64,000 nucleotides of DNA from Dendrolimus kikuchii (taxonomy: Eukaryota > Arthropoda > Insecta > Lepidoptera > Lasiocampidae), in contig CM034397.1 in NCBI GenBank assembly GCA_019925095.2, forward strand, positions 5,599,763 through 5,663,762, given 5' to 3'. The notes beneath the pieces are model-generated. The model saw only the letters and a program-made list of their open reading frames with translations, was not told the DNA's origin and searched no databases. Made by a program: the position numbers and the translations under genes. Positions within the stretch are counted from its first letter, which is position 1; each line of letters opens with the position of its first letter. Below are positions 11,127 to 22,951 of the stretch, one piece after another.

Positions 11127-11966
11127 TTTTGCGAGCTAAGTTGATTATCTTAGTTCTCTTACTGATATCCCAATGTCTGATTCTATCGATAAGAAACGCC
11201 TAACCAGACCAGTCCCCCCACCAGTGTCCATAACACGGCACCGTATGTCGTAACTGGTAAGACGCACTGCTCGACGAGTTTCGTCTTCACGTATTGCGGA
11301 ACGGTCGACGAGTAGCTTTTAGACTTACAAGCCAATGGATGGCGCTCTGCAATAATTGAGGTCGCAAACGATTCCCGAAACTACATAGAATATATACAAA
11401 TTTACAATAATAATAAACGGGCCTAGGCCTGCGAGGAACAATAATAACCTCGCTGGAAGATCTTCCTTTGAGACGGAGGAGTATACCATCTTGCTCCTCT
11501 ACCCTATATGGGGCACGCCCTTCATACATACCTAATAATACGTTTCTTGAATTGGAATTCACGCCAGAAATATTTACAAATATTTACTTTTAAACTCGTG
11601 ACGTGAGAAAAGTAGTACATAAAGTTTTTAGAATAGTGTGGTAAGGTTATTAGTTTAGTCAGAATAATAATTAGGTTATGAATTATGATGGTGATGTGGC
11701 AATCTCGGGTTAGACGTAAATTATTAATTATTGTTTTATTCTTTCTTCATATTTATGGCTTGGCAGCTAGATTCTAAAGTCAGAGTCATAGTTTGGACAG
11801 TATAATATACGTTTATTTCCAGTATATAAAAGTACCCTGTGATACATATATTATACAGTAGATACACCATGTGGATAAATGTGGCAAACAGTGAGTACGT
11901 ACAATTCGCCACAACGGCGGACAAAGGAAGTAAGTTCATAAAGCTTTGTTGGATTAATCTTATATA
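11127..11966. other. Spacer upstream of F7
   Basis: No gene recognised. At 11290-11560 there is a somewhat more GC-rich stretch of unknown origin. The motif GGCTTGGCAGCTAG at about 11757 recurs near 44612, suggesting an undefined repeat. Confidence 0.35.
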
Positions 11967-11968
11967 TG

Positions 11969-12018
<50 letters not shown>
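11967..12018. repeat. TA dinucleotide repeat
   Basis: About 25 TA units, directly abutting the RTE fragment at 12041. Confidence 0.9.
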
Positions 12019-12022
<4 letters not shown>

Positions 12023-12040
12023 TGTATTCTTCTATTTTAT

Positions 12041-12190
12041 ATCTTGGATGTGCTTTTAGCAGGGATGGAAGGTACACCGCTGATATAGAAAGAAGAGTGA
12101 ATTTGGGGAATAGTGTGAATGGAGCGTTAGGTAAACTTCCAGGCGCTAAGAACCTCAGCCAGAAGGCCCAGCTTGCCATACACAACCGGT
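12041..12190 (+). pseudogene. RTE-type LINE fragment, internal part
   Basis: The plus strand reads YLGCAFSRDGRYTADIERR and then AKNLSQKAQLAIHN, the region just before the C-terminal piece seen at 7843-8412. Truncated on both sides. Confidence 0.8.
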
Positions 12191-12846
12191 GGGTTGTGTA
12201 TGGCAACCGGTTGGAACCGGCAGGTGGCGCTGAGATCGGGTTCTAGATTCCTCCTAATCACTTGGAGCGATTTTGGTTTTGGTTTTTAAAAAGGGTCTCA
12301 TATACGTGTGATTTGGGAGGTGGGCACTGAAAATCAGTGCTCTGTCGGACTACGCTTCGGCACAGCAATATACTGAGTGCCAACCTCATTTCCACTTCAC
12401 GCATTCTTGGGAGTCTCTTGTGTTCAAACCATCGATACGTATGTCATTCTTCACAATGGCAAGCCGGTATTTTTTAGGACTTCCTGTTTTACCGGGACTA
12501 GGCGAAAACGGAACGGTTATAGACACTTTTTTCCCACATAATTAGTCGGTTTCCATAAAACGCCGCCGCACCAGCATAAGCGACTCTCTTACACTTTGTC
12601 TACTTAATAATTGTATCTTATTATATTATGGAAAAATACTAACCTTGACAATAAAATCTATAAAATATGTGATAAAATCGGTTCTTATTATTAATTCATT
12701 TATTTAAATAATTTATAATATTCATAACATATAATTACATTCAGATAAAAAATATCATCTATGAATTTAAGCGTGTTCTTTTCTTGAATATTAAATTATT
12801 AAATTAAAATATAAAGTTTTTAAAATTATTTTCCTATTACTCGACT
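12191..12846. other. Spacer downstream of F8
   Basis: Contains the short motif CCGGCAGGTGGCGCTGAGAT near 12217, resembling Helitron-like pieces elsewhere. Otherwise nothing recognised. Confidence 0.3.
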
Positions 12847-13034
12847 TTAATGATTATGTACATTTTTATTTGAAATAATTTCCCCTTCCATTGTGCTTAT
12901 AGCAGCCTTACATCCTTTGCTGCTATGCGTTGAACATCTCCAGTGTGACTTGGGGCCGATTGTTTTAAGGTGATAAAATTTGTATTCCCCTATTTTTATC
13001 AACTTATTTCCGAAACGGGATAATACGAAACATG
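12847..13034 (-). CDS. mod(mdg4): FLYWCH exon F8
   Basis: Acceptor TTTTACAG, first bases CA. Starts ACFVLSRFGNKLIKIGEY, with W32, C34 (loop STHSSKG), C42, H60, N61 and H62, and TAA immediately after the last His. The block TIG-x-KSHWRC is shared with F9, marking them as a recent-looking tandem pair. The frame stays open about 70 nt back into the intron, so the acceptor and not the first Met sets the true start. Confidence 0.92.
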
Positions 13035-13220
13035 CTGTAAAAAAGATATATGTGCATATTATCCATAGACTAATAAAAATAATTGAAGGGTTTGGCTTGG
13101 ACTTCAAGGTTAAACTTTAGCTTAGCACTGAATTTTAAGTAGTGAGAGGGCAGAGCGGGTCGGAAAATTGCCAATAACGCCTCAGGTAATTAATGGACGC
13201 CCCCCTAATTATAAATTACT

Positions 13221-13470
13221 AGCTTCTGCCCGCGACTTCGTCCGCGTGGATTAGTTAAAAAAATCCCCCGATTTCGAAACGTTCTTCATTGGAACTCCGC
13301 TCTTATTACTCTTAGTGTGCTTATATATAGCCTATAGTCTTCCTCGATAAATGGGCTATCTAAAATTGAAAGAATTTTTCAAATCAGACCAGTAGTTTCT
13401 GAGATTAGCGCGTTCAAGTAAACAAACAAACAAACTCTTCAGCTTTATTACTTTATATATTAGTATAAGA
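13221..13470 (+). repeat. Family D element, copy 2
   Basis: CTAGCTTCTGCCCGCGACTT start, CTTCCTCGATAAATGGGC core, ends near TATATATTAGTATAAGA. Strongly similar to 23205-23450. Confidence 0.75.
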
Positions 13471-13905
13471 TACTTTAGAAACATTCTCTCGGATAGGCTT
13501 CGAAATTTTTATCTTATGGTTGGTCCCTGTTGCCGCAAAATGTCGAAAGTGTGTCATCGTCGTTAGTATTCACTGATCAATAATTTACCAAAAAAATATC
13601 ATAAATCGCAATATGAGACGTAACGTGGTTTGTTTCGTAATTATTTTGTATTTATTTTAAGTTAAGGAAAAAAATCAATAAATCATCTTCAAATTAATGA
13701 CATGAAACCATTGTACTCCTTCAATTTCTATCTAAACAGGATAAAAAAAGTATGTGCATATTTATAAAAGAGGAGTAAATAATTTTATTGCATTATTTTT
13801 TATATACCTATATAATAATTTTATGAACAGATTGTTAAACAACTGTATTTTTAAACCCTACGTCTTAAAGGAAATGAATGAAATTACACGTTTAAATAAT
13901 ATTTA

Positions 13906-14108
13906 TTATGTTATTCGAGTCTGATGATTGTGCTCATTTTTAAGGACGACAATATTCTCCTCGATAGTGTATATAAGTGCCCTGCAACCTTTGTTGTGAT
14001 GGGTCGCACATCTCCAATGTGACTTGAGGCCGATTGTTCTACGATGGCAAAAAGTGTAGTGCCCTACTTTTATTAATCTATTTCCATAGCGCGATAGCAC
14101 GAAATACG
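13906..14108 (-). CDS. mod(mdg4): FLYWCH exon F9
   Basis: Acceptor TTTTTTACAG, first bases CG. Starts AYFVLSRYGNRLIKVGHY. W32, C34, C42 and H60/H62 are in place. The residue after C34 is Ala (ATH) rather than Ser. A five-residue tail QTRIT follows the final His. Sister of F8. Confidence 0.92.
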
Positions 14109-14741
14109 CTGTAAAAAATATTTAATTTTTTTAATGTTTTCTTTAATATTGATGTAAAAATACTGTAATATATTTACTGTGCCATTCTATAAATAAAATA
14201 TATAAATATATTAAACTGTTGGTGCAAATGTTGTTTTTAAAAACTTGTCTCGACTCAAACGTTTTTTATGTAGGGGTCGTCGGTGTTGAGGTGGTACGGC
14301 GTCGGAGTAGCCTTCCTAAAGTTTCAACACCAAATAACGTTCACAAAATATAAGGGGTTGCTAAGTTTATTAGCGGATATCAAGTTAGTGAACCAGTTGT
14401 ATGAATTTATTATATAATGTAAACAACAACAAAACACGACAAAAATACAATTATTATAATTCGTAAGACGGTATGTACGCGTGACACTACACAAGGTCAT
14501 TGAGCTGCACTGCTGATCGAACGAATCGGGTGCGTGTCCACGGGCGATACCCGTCGTGTCGCGCAGGCGCACCCGGCCGCGGGCTCCGCTCGCGCATCTC
14601 CATCGTTTGAGTATCTACGACATGCTGAGGCAACGGTGTGATTATTTAATATAGCGGAAGGCCAAAAAAAAAACTTTTTGTTATAAGATAACTTTGGCAT
14701 CACTAGTATTGTTATTCCTTTTTTATTGCTTAATAATATTT
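14109..14741. other. Spacer upstream of F9
   Basis: No gene recognised. A local GC-rich patch (about 14510-14600) is of unknown origin. Confidence 0.3.
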
Positions 14742-14982
14742 TATCCGTGCCAGTTGGTAGGGTATTTGCCCGTCTGGATGGCTACCAGCCCTGGTATGGA
14801 GTATGTCGCCGTAACAACCCTAATTTGTGTTCCGGCATTAGTGGCCAAGTTTCAGGCTCCCTTAGGAGAGCAGCAGCGCATTTATAGCCACTTTCATGTT
14901 ACAAATGTCCATAGGCGATGGTAACCGCTTTTCATCAAGTGGGCCGTGTGCCTGTCTGCTGAAGACATGCAATAAAAAAATT
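14742..14982 (+). repeat. Family A repeat, copy 3 (internally deleted)
   Basis: Starts CCGTGCCAGTTGGTAGGG; the usual 60-bp head between the 5' end and the GGTAGGG motif is missing. Ends GCAATAAAAAAA. Confidence 0.8.
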
Positions 14983-14989
14983 ACCAAAA

Positions 14990-15080
14990 GTTGGCAAACA
15001 GGCCGACGGTCCATCTGATACAAAGCGGTTACAATTATTTGTGACTGTTTGAAATACCAGAGAGATTTCCAACACATTGC
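14990..15080 (-). repeat. Family A-related fragment (A' type)
   Basis: GGCAAACAGGCCGACGGTCC start, with a distinct body. Related pieces lie at 34980-35100 and 57740-57840. Confidence 0.65.
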
Positions 15081-16034
15081 TGACCTGCAAAAGATTCAAA
15101 TTCTTCCACGGTAAGTAAGATTGGTGACCAGTTATTTCAAAATGCAGAAGCTGAATCTAGATCTGAGTTAAATACAAGTGCGGTATGAATGTAGGTATAA
15201 TAAAAAAAAAATCAAACAGGCACTGTATCTTTTATCTTCTATAATTTTACAAAATTCTAAATATGCTGTGTCTGTATATTGATTGCTATTAAAAAAAACA
15301 ACTGAGAAACCATGTGATTTTATGACTTGCTTGATGTGACAGTTTCTATATGTATTAGATATATTTAGTAGAACAACTGTAGTTGTTTATTCCTTTAGTA
15401 ACAACCGGGATTTTACAGGAATTTCCGGGATTCAATTATTTGCATACTAAGAAATCCTTTGCCCTGTTGGAAATAACCTTTGATTTTAAATATTGGCAAA
15501 ATAACTGTAATCATTGTTAAATGTCCAACGTGGACGAAGTCGCGGACAAATGTTAGTTAAACAATGTCTTTCAAAAACAACTCTAGTACAGTTTTACACA
15601 AGTTATTATTCCGATCGACGGTTTTTGTTCCCACAGAAAAGTGTAAACCGGTTTCCGACTAGTAAATAATTCATATTGAATTTTATTCGCAAGCGGAAAA
15701 AGCAGAGTGGTACTTGCTATGCATTGTTAGTCCTATTGCGCTTACGCCATTCGTACACTTGCGCGCTACTAAAATTGGTCAACTGCATACATCGAGAGCA
15801 ATTATTACTTGCGTAAAATTGTACGTATTGTAATTAGTTATTTATGATACTAGTGCGGTAGTTGGTTTTTACTAACAAGTAGAAGAAGAAAGTAAGCCGG
15901 AGACCAAGTCCAGGTCTTTCTATAGTCACGAGTATGTAAAACCCAACTTCCACGCGTGTGTCATACAACGTTTTTAAAAGAAAGAAAGAAAATAATGTTT
16001 ATTTAGAGTTGTTTATAATGAATGTTATACATAA
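15081..16034. other. Spacer
   Basis: No gene recognised. A short family D-like motif (GTGGACGAAGTCGCGGAC) lies near 15530. Confidence 0.3.
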
Positions 16035-16115
16035 ACGGCCTTATTCAGAAAGAGTTATATTAAATTTGAATCAAACTTACTCTAACTCTCTATGATTAAG
16101 ACCGAAAGAGATTAA
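16035..16115. mobile_element. Small inverted-repeat element (CTTATTCA family)
   Basis: GGCCTTATTCAGAAAGAGTTA at the left and CTAACTCTCTATGATTAAGACC at the right form an imperfect inverted pair. Related elements are at 20570-20640 and 27458-27665. Confidence 0.55.
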
Positions 16116-16139
16116 CAAAAGCCAAAGGTTAACTTAACT

Positions 16140-16575
16140 CTAAACAGGCCCGAACTCAGCAACACTAGCAGACTGCACCGCCTGTGAGCCTCAGTGGGTC
16201 GAAATGGAAAGAGTTGTCGGTCCGGCGGATTCGCTTCGGGACTTAGTCAAGACTATGCTCCGAAGGAAATAGCGAACGAGAGAGGGAGGAGAGCGCGTCA
16301 GCGGACCCCATCCGCAATAGGCGGCTTAGAAGTCGTAGGGGCCACTACGCGCAATTTTTCCGCAACCATCATACCAATACGACACCAACCCATTACAAGG
16401 GGTCGTGTGAAACTGGGGGAGCCCGCGGACTCCCTCCCCCTCAGAATATCCACAGATGTAATGTTTATGATCTAGTTACTGTGGCACCCCGTAAAACCGC
16501 ATGGTAGAGGGGCGACCTAAGTTTAGTGGTAGTTTGACGGCCGACATCCCCCTGTCCTCCGCTCGGAAGCCACAC
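16140..16575. other. GC-rich island of unknown origin
   Basis: Markedly GC-richer than its surroundings, with one 93-codon plus-strand open frame lacking recognisable motifs. Looks like an untranslated-region fragment of a LINE rather than a host gene. Confidence 0.4.
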
Positions 16576-17325
16576 TGGAAACGTCAACAAAAAAAGGTCC
16601 TAATTCAGTAAATGCTAGTTGATAATTACCAACGCTGGTCTTCCGTTAGTGCCAAGCATTAACGGCACCTTCACAGAAAAAAAAACTGATAATCATTTAA
16701 AAATTTATACCTAAGAAAATTCTAGAGATTAATATTGTTTACAGTGAGAACAACAACAAGCAAATAATAGACAAAATATATTTTAAATGTATTTGAACAA
16801 TATAAGTACATAATATATTATGAAACGTGAAAATAATCATTTGAAAAATAAAAATAAGTTCGACAAGTAGAAAATAAATAAAATTAAATAGACAACATTT
16901 GCTCATAAAATAAATTTACGAAACCTATATAAATATCAGTCAGAAAGTCGCAACAATCTTTGATGTTTCTAATATGAGAATGGCGCGCATTTGTAAAAGG
17001 CGTCACGTGCGTGTGATGAAAATTAAAACTACATCTTTCGTCTCATTTTCTCTTTAGTATTAAAGTGAGACAATTGTATTGATCAAAAGCGCTTCCAAGG
17101 ATGTTCGATCATTCAGTTTATTTATACTCTTAATATAAAACTTCGTCGTGGAATCCTTATACATTCAGTGGAGTAGGCGGCAAAACAGGTATTTAGGCGA
17201 GAGAGAGTACCTATTTTAACTTACATTCCATTGTATGGTGCGTAATTTTCAACTTTCAAAAAATGTATACAGGCTTTGTAAATGCATTTTTTGAGCAAAG
17301 GCGTTGAAAAATACAAATATATTTT
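16576..17325. other. Spacer downstream of F10
   Basis: AT-rich; nothing recognised. Confidence 0.3.
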
Positions 17326-17510
17326 CTAGTGGTTATGATCATTTTTAATCTTAACAATTTCTTCTGCAATAGTGCATATAGACGCGGTGCATCCCCTGTT
17401 ACTGTGTGTTGAACACCTCCAATGTGATTTAATGCCTTGTCTTTTGAGACAAAAGTTGTATTTTCCTACTTTTATCATTGTTTTTCCATAACGGGATAGT
17501 ACGAAACATG
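17326..17510 (-). CDS. mod(mdg4): FLYWCH exon F10
   Basis: Acceptor TTTATTTATAG (TAG rather than CAG), first bases CA. Starts ACFVLSRYGKTMIKVGKY. One residue is missing between F20 and the Trp (LKRQGIKSHW), so the landmarks shift to W31, C33, C41, H59 and H61. Shares KSHWRC with F8 and F9. Confidence 0.92.
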
Positions 17511-17908
17511 CTATAAATAAAGCGAAAACACTTATTAATTTCATTTATAAAAAGAAATTTCTATTATAGGTACATATAACAAAGGTATATACGAAAATTT
17601 AACAAAATTGGGTCGTTATGGTCTCACGCCAAAAGGAAGGTTTGCACTGAAAATCAGCGTTGTGTCCGTATACAATTTTATTAATTCGCAATTTAAACAA
17701 AATTTTGAGGGTGTACGAGCCAAATGGATCTCAGATTCGGATTCAGCAGATCGAAATACATGTAGGTAAGGTAAGTGTTCACGGTCAAATTTACACATTA
17801 CTTTTTTTGCGCCAGTGTTATGACATTAATTTAAAAAATAACAGAATCTTCCTCTTATGTTAATTTTGTTTTGATTTTAAAATTGTTAATTTGCATGTAT
17901 GACAAAAT

Positions 17909-18099
17909 CTAATGATTATGTTCGTTTCTCAATTTAACAATTTTCGAATCTATTGTGGTGATTGCAGCACTGCAACCTTTCCTGTGATGTGTGGAACACC
18001 TCCATCGCTTCTTGAGACTTACTCCCTTGTCGCAATAAAAAGTGTAGCTGCCAATCTGTATCAATTTGTTTCTTGAGCGAGAGGATTTTACGAATTTTA
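17909..18099 (-). CDS. mod(mdg4): FLYWCH exon F11
   Basis: Acceptor CATTTACAG, first bases TA. Reads VKFVKSSRSRNKLIQIGSY, with one extra residue before the Gly/Tyr core, giving W33, C35, C43, H61 and H63. The loop is STHHRKG, followed by SAAITT, which ties it to F12 and F13 (AAITT/ATITT). No in-frame stop until TAG. Confidence 0.9.
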
Positions 18100-18404
18100 C
18101 TGTAAATGAGATTCAGCGTATGTTGAATTACATTATATTTTAATAAACATTACGAACGATAATATATAAATACTAATTCATGAAAATGTTATATTAAAAA
18201 TAATATATACTTTTTTATGTAAAAAAAACTTAAATTATAAAAAATAAATAGTGTTACACGTCAGCAGCGAGGTGTATGTAGTGCCTCGCGTCTACTTTCA
18301 CTTTGCGCACTTTGTTCGTTGCGCATTTTTTTCTCTGAGTATCTTCAAGTCCCGCATGAATAGGTCCTTACAAGGCAAGCGTGGTATAAATAACAGCCAC
18401 TAAA

Positions 18405-18655
18405 CACTATAGGAGAACGGACAGTAAACCCGCCATGCTTGTCCAAGGCGGCTTGGTAGGTTTGACACATTGGTTATCTCGATGTGCAGATTTCATCACG
18501 ATGTTTTCCTTCACCCCTGTTAGCACGTGGTAATTGTGACAATATGGGCATTAAGTCAGAAAACTGCCTAAGTGGTGCATGCGTTCCGGCCAGGATCGAA
18601 CCCGCGCCCTTTGAGTTTGGGACGCGTGCGCTAGCCATTACGCTACCACGACTTG
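18405..18655 (-). repeat. tRNA-derived SINE, copy 2
   Basis: Reverse complement of the SINE at 5087, with box B (GGATCGAACCC on the plus strand) near 18592 and box A near 18635. It retains an internal segment (CACGTGGTAATTGTGAC) absent from copy 1. Confidence 0.85.
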
Positions 18656-18840
18656 CATGCTAAGCTAAGCGTGGTATAGACTAGATTATATTATCTTCCC
18701 TTAATATTAGCCGAGATCGTAGTCAAATGCGACGCTATTCTACAATAAATAAATTGGGTAATTGCTTGGTAATCTATGCATATTAAGGGTTCGACCACGG
18801 CAGAAATATGTCCACTCTTCATGTTATTTAGCTATACTTT

Positions 18841-18957
18841 TTTTTTATTGCAGGAGATCAGCAGACAGGCAGACGGCCCACATGATGGAAAGCGGTTACC
18901 ATCGCCTATGGACATTTGCAACACCAAAGTTGCTACAAATGCGCTGCTGCTCTCTTA
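18841..18957 (-). repeat. Family A repeat, copy 4 (truncated)
   Basis: Only the terminal ~115 bp of the family, from TTATTGCAGGAG to GCTGCTCTCT. Confidence 0.8.
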
Positions 18958-19792
18958 CTATACTTAGCTATACATAAAAAATCATTTAAACGAAAACATC
19001 ATATATCTTATAAGCTACTGAATAGGGCTGTGGATAAATGTTACAATCAATACTAACATTATTTACATAATTATAACAGAACAGGCGTTAAAAAATCATC
19101 TTACCATGTAACTTTTAAAATGTTATGTTAGAAATAATTGAAATTACTGTGTAAACAACAATCAATGCGTTATACGTCTCAATTTTCTTATACAAAATTT
19201 ATACGACATTTTGTAACATGATAAAAAGTATAAAAAAGATATAACTTAATTTTTCATATAAAATACCTATAGCCATAACGACATATAAAGAAGGCGAAAC
19301 TAACCATGACAGCAACGTATTAAAATTGCGGTCTTGTCACTTTTGTTGCCATGACGATGTTTGTTTATTAGCGTATTGCAACGGTGGGAGCCCATAAAAC
19401 ACGATCAGAGAGCCATCTTTTTGTTTATATTCGTCTACCCCTCGAGAACAGTACCTTTTCTCTGAATGAAAGATATATATCTTTCTTTTCACTCCTGAAA
19501 ATGTGTATGCAAAGTTTCGTGAAAATCTGCTAGTAGTTGAGGCCTCATAGCGTAACAAACAAACATATTAACGTTTATAATATTGTAGTTAGGATTGATA
19601 AAACCAATTTTTGATGAAAGTGTTTTTGAATTTCATCCATAATATCAGGTATATATCCCAAGAATAATGACCGTAACATACAAAGATAAAAGGATAGACG
19701 GAGTGACAGATGGACAAAGACGATGAAAACAGAACTGTTCCACATTTGCCAAAATGGCGACGGAAGTCTAATAAAAAAAAATTATAGTATAA
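18958..19792. other. Spacer
   Basis: AT-rich; nothing recognised apart from weak transposon-like sequence near 19380-19560. Confidence 0.3.
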
Positions 19793-20096
19793 ATTCAGCA
19801 GACAGGCAGACGGCCCACCTGATGTAAAGCGGTTACCATCGCCCATGGACATTTGCAACACCAAAACCGCTACCAATGTGCTGCCGCTCGCTAAAGGGAG
19901 ATTGGAACCTGGCCACTAATGCCGGAACACAAATCAAGGCTGCTATGGCGGCATACTATAGATCAGAGGTGGTAGCCATCCAGATGGGCAAATAGCGTAC
20001 CACCTGGCTGTGGGTTGTTTTATCGCCTCTGACGACAGGCCCCCCGGCTGCAGGAAATTGTATTCTTTCTCCGTTCCTGCACGGATAAAAGATATA
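19793..20096 (-). repeat. Family A repeat, copy 5 (near full length)
   Basis: From CAGCAGACAGGCAGACGGCC to CCTGCACGGATAAAA, all landmarks present. Confidence 0.85.
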
Positions 20097-20569
20097 TGAC
20101 AAAATAAGGATATAAGATAAAATAATAATATTTCTTCGAAGAAACAGTAATGTTTTAACTGCCTGAATCAAATAGAACTATCAATAAATCGTGGGTGAAG
20201 AAATTTATTATAACACGTTTATTAAACAGCCTAATATCGCAGTGTCTGGAGGAAACTTATTCAATAAGTTCCTTCTAGATCGTTTCTGGAGTACGTACCG
20301 TTTTGTACTTGAAGGTGATAGCTGATGGAAATGAGTCTGTTGTCGTGTTATTGCCATTTGAATACTTTAAAAAAATACTTTTGATACAAAAGTATTTGTA
20401 TAATTTACATGAATGTTATGTATAATAAATATATATACATAAGTCTTGAACAACTATTAAAGGTTGCCACCCATAATGATTAGCTTATTCTCATGTATTG
20501 TTGGACGTTGGTCTCTTAGGAATTTTATTCCATAGAGATTGCTTTACTAATAAAAATAATTTAATAGTC

Positions 20570-20640
20570 TTATTCATATTGAGTTAGTAAGTTTAAAGAA
20601 ACTTACAAACTTAATCTAACTCATTATGAATAAGATCGTA
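20570..20640. mobile_element. Small inverted-repeat element (CTTATTCA family)
   Basis: GTCTTATTCATATTGAGTTA pairs with TAACTCATTATGAATAAGA; about 70 bp long. Confidence 0.6.
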
Positions 20641-20778
20641 CTCTATATGAATATTTGACACAGGGTATAGATAGTATAGTATGTATCGAATCGAAAGTAC
20701 ATTAATATTCAGTGCTTATATGATTTAAAAAAAAATAATAGGATCTTTATATTATTAAAAATTCAGGCATGCCAGTAT

Positions 20779-20966
20779 CTAATGATTATGTGTATATGAC
20801 CCTTTAACAATATTCATGTCGACTGTGGTAATTGCAGCAATGCATCCTCTGTTGTGATGTGTGGAACATCGCCACCGTTTCTTGAATCCTCCTTCCCTTT
20901 CACAGTAAAAAGTGTAGCGACCAATCTTTATCAATGTCTTTCCTGTGCGGGACATTACGAAGGATA
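20779..20966 (-). CDS. mod(mdg4): FLYWCH exon F12
   Basis: Acceptor TTATTTACAG, first bases TA. Starts VSFVMSRTGKTLIKIGRY and keeps W32, C34, C42, H60 and H62, then TAG. After Val54 the sequence KGSYTHNH departs from the usual K-I-K-N-E. Very close to F13 (identical GKTLIKIGRYTFYC core), so they are a tandem pair. Confidence 0.92.
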
Positions 20967-21560
20967 CTGTAAATAAGATTCAGTTTCTTTTAATTTCATT
21001 ATTTTAATATAAATTACGAAAAATAATATATAAACATTTCTTTATTCTTTTATATAAAACACCTAAATGAAATATTTATTTTAGGGCACCAGATACTACT
21101 AGACAGGGTTCTAGAGACAGGAATCTCCTCACTTAGATCCGAGTCAAACAAAATTTAGTGACAAAATTAAATGTATAAAATATTACGTTCAATAAAAAAA
21201 AACAATTTAGTGAGAAAGTTCGTTACGATATATTGCGTCAACGATTCAAAAGAAAAATGTTCATGGCACCAATATCTAACTTATAAAGGCTGTCAAGGTT
21301 CTTGAGCATCAACGATGAGTTATTTATTTATGCCGAATTTTCTTCGATATCATATATTCCCATGCAAACAATCATACAATCGTAGATAAGTACTGCTTTT
21401 ATTTTTTTGTATCCTTCGTTATATTTTTATTATTAGTTCTTTTGCTTCATAGGTTGATAAGTTTCCATAGACTTACGTCGACTACTGTAAGCTTGCTATT
21501 TCATCTTGATGTTATTTGTTGCTTTATTTGTAGTAATTCCAAAAGGCTGGCTTAGAACAT

Positions 21561-21748
21561 TTAATGGTTATGGTTATTTGACACTCTAACAACAAACGAT
21601 TCAACTGTGGTAATTGTAGCAATGCATCCTTTGCTGTGATGTGTGGAACATCTCCACCGCTTCTTAAAACCTGTTGCCGTAACACAGTAAAAAGTGTAGC
21701 GTCCAATCTTTATCAATGTTTTTCCTGAGCGGGACTTTACGAAGAATA
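21561..21748 (-). CDS. mod(mdg4): FLYWCH exon F13
   Basis: Acceptor CATTTACAG, first bases TA. Reads VFFVKSRSGKTLIKIGRY, then FKKRWRC with W32, C34, C42 and H60/H62, ending NNHNH and TAA. A 60-codon open frame on the same strand in another phase overlaps it but carries no motif and is a shadow. Confidence 0.92.
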
Positions 21749-21879
21749 CTGTAAATGAGATTTAGATTTGTTAAGATTTCTCCTCTTTATGTATTTTGAT
21801 ATAAATTATTTATTGAACAAAGATAAGAATATATTTCCTCTAAATAGAAACCTTTAAAATGTTTGTAATGTATTTATTT

Positions 21880-22700
21880 TAGGGCCCCAGATACTCCCCA
21901 GTGCCGTGGGGTGTCCTGGTCCTAGGGATACCCCTCTTTGTCGGCTTGCATCGAGGCGTCACGGCAGTCGTACTCATTATTACGGTCCCGTGACGCCTAA
22001 TTACAATGCGGAGGGACATAGGAATATTTGATGGGTAGTCTACCGATCGGTGTTTGCAACTTCTTCTATCATCAGAAGCTTGAATGAAGAAATACTTCTA
22101 ACTGATAAAAAAAAGGAAGAACTTAATCAAATGCAAGAAACGAAATTGTATATAATACGGTAAGCTAAATATAGTTGATTTTGGACGACAAATAGTTTCT
22201 CCACCTTTTGCGAGTGAGTTCTGTTGCTAAGGCGAGCGGGAGTGAGAGCGTATATCCTTGATCCGCTTCTGCCAAAGGAGGACGGAGAGCCTGTTTGGAC
22301 CTTAGGCAGCCGTGAGCGGACGGCGCAGGTAAGTCCCTGGGTAAAGGGTTCTCATCCACCGTATGCCGTCGAGACGGGGGAGCGCTATATTCCACGCGCG
22401 CTTATCTCTCCTCCCGTGGGGCACATTAGAAACCGCCCTACGCAGTAAAGAGCTTGAAGATGCCGGGGGACAAAAAGTTCCCCGGCAATGATGAGGCCAT
22501 TGGGCCACCGTCTGCCAGGGCCTTGAGGAATGGTGAGACTATATACCCTTCTCCCCGGCATTATGGAAAAGGAAGGAACACCGAGGGGTTTTAGAGGTGC
22601 TAGTGCAAGTTCGACTTGGGAAATCCCACACACCGGTCCCTCGTGCGACTGATGGGCCTCAATCAGATTACCCCTCACTCATGGGCAACAATAAGCTGTG
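21880..22700. other. GC-rich block, probably LINE-derived
   Basis: Two GC-rich patches (21880-22010 and 22200-22680) in an AT-rich setting. Open frames on both strands are short and carry no recognised domain. The abrupt composition change resembles UTR pieces of R1-type or similar LINEs; assignment unproven. Confidence 0.4.
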
Positions 22701-22737
22701 AGAATAAAAGGTCACTTATCAATCATTTAACTTTGAT

Positions 22738-22743
22738 TCTTTA
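22738..22743 (-). promoter_or_regulatory. Possible poly(A) signal for the piggyBac-type exon
   Basis: The plus-strand TTTATT in TTCTTTATTGTAC reads AATAAA on the minus strand, about 210 nt past the stop of exon 22952-23151. Confidence 0.4.
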
Positions 22744-22951
22744 TTGTACACAAAAAGTTATATACAAAACTATAAAATAGTAGTGATGTCCAAAGGCTAG
22801 TAAAAGAGTTTTGCTCCAGCAAACAAATTAATGGATTTAGCAAGAAGGGAAGAGACAAAAGGTAGTGCTGTGCACATATGTTAACAAGGCAAGAAAACCT
22901 AACTTTAATCTAAATGAATCATACATAAGACATTTGGTAGCTACCTGAATT

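Noticed and set aside
12847..13107. Starting F8 at an upstream Met (and likewise F2, F14, F18, F21 and F29)
   Set aside because: The frame merely stays open into the intron; the acceptor position is uniform across all 30 exons and sets the real boundary.
21524..21706. 60-codon minus-strand frame beginning MDATLFTVLR
   Set aside because: Wrong phase over exon F13, whose correct frame shows all FLYWCH landmarks and matches the common splice phase.
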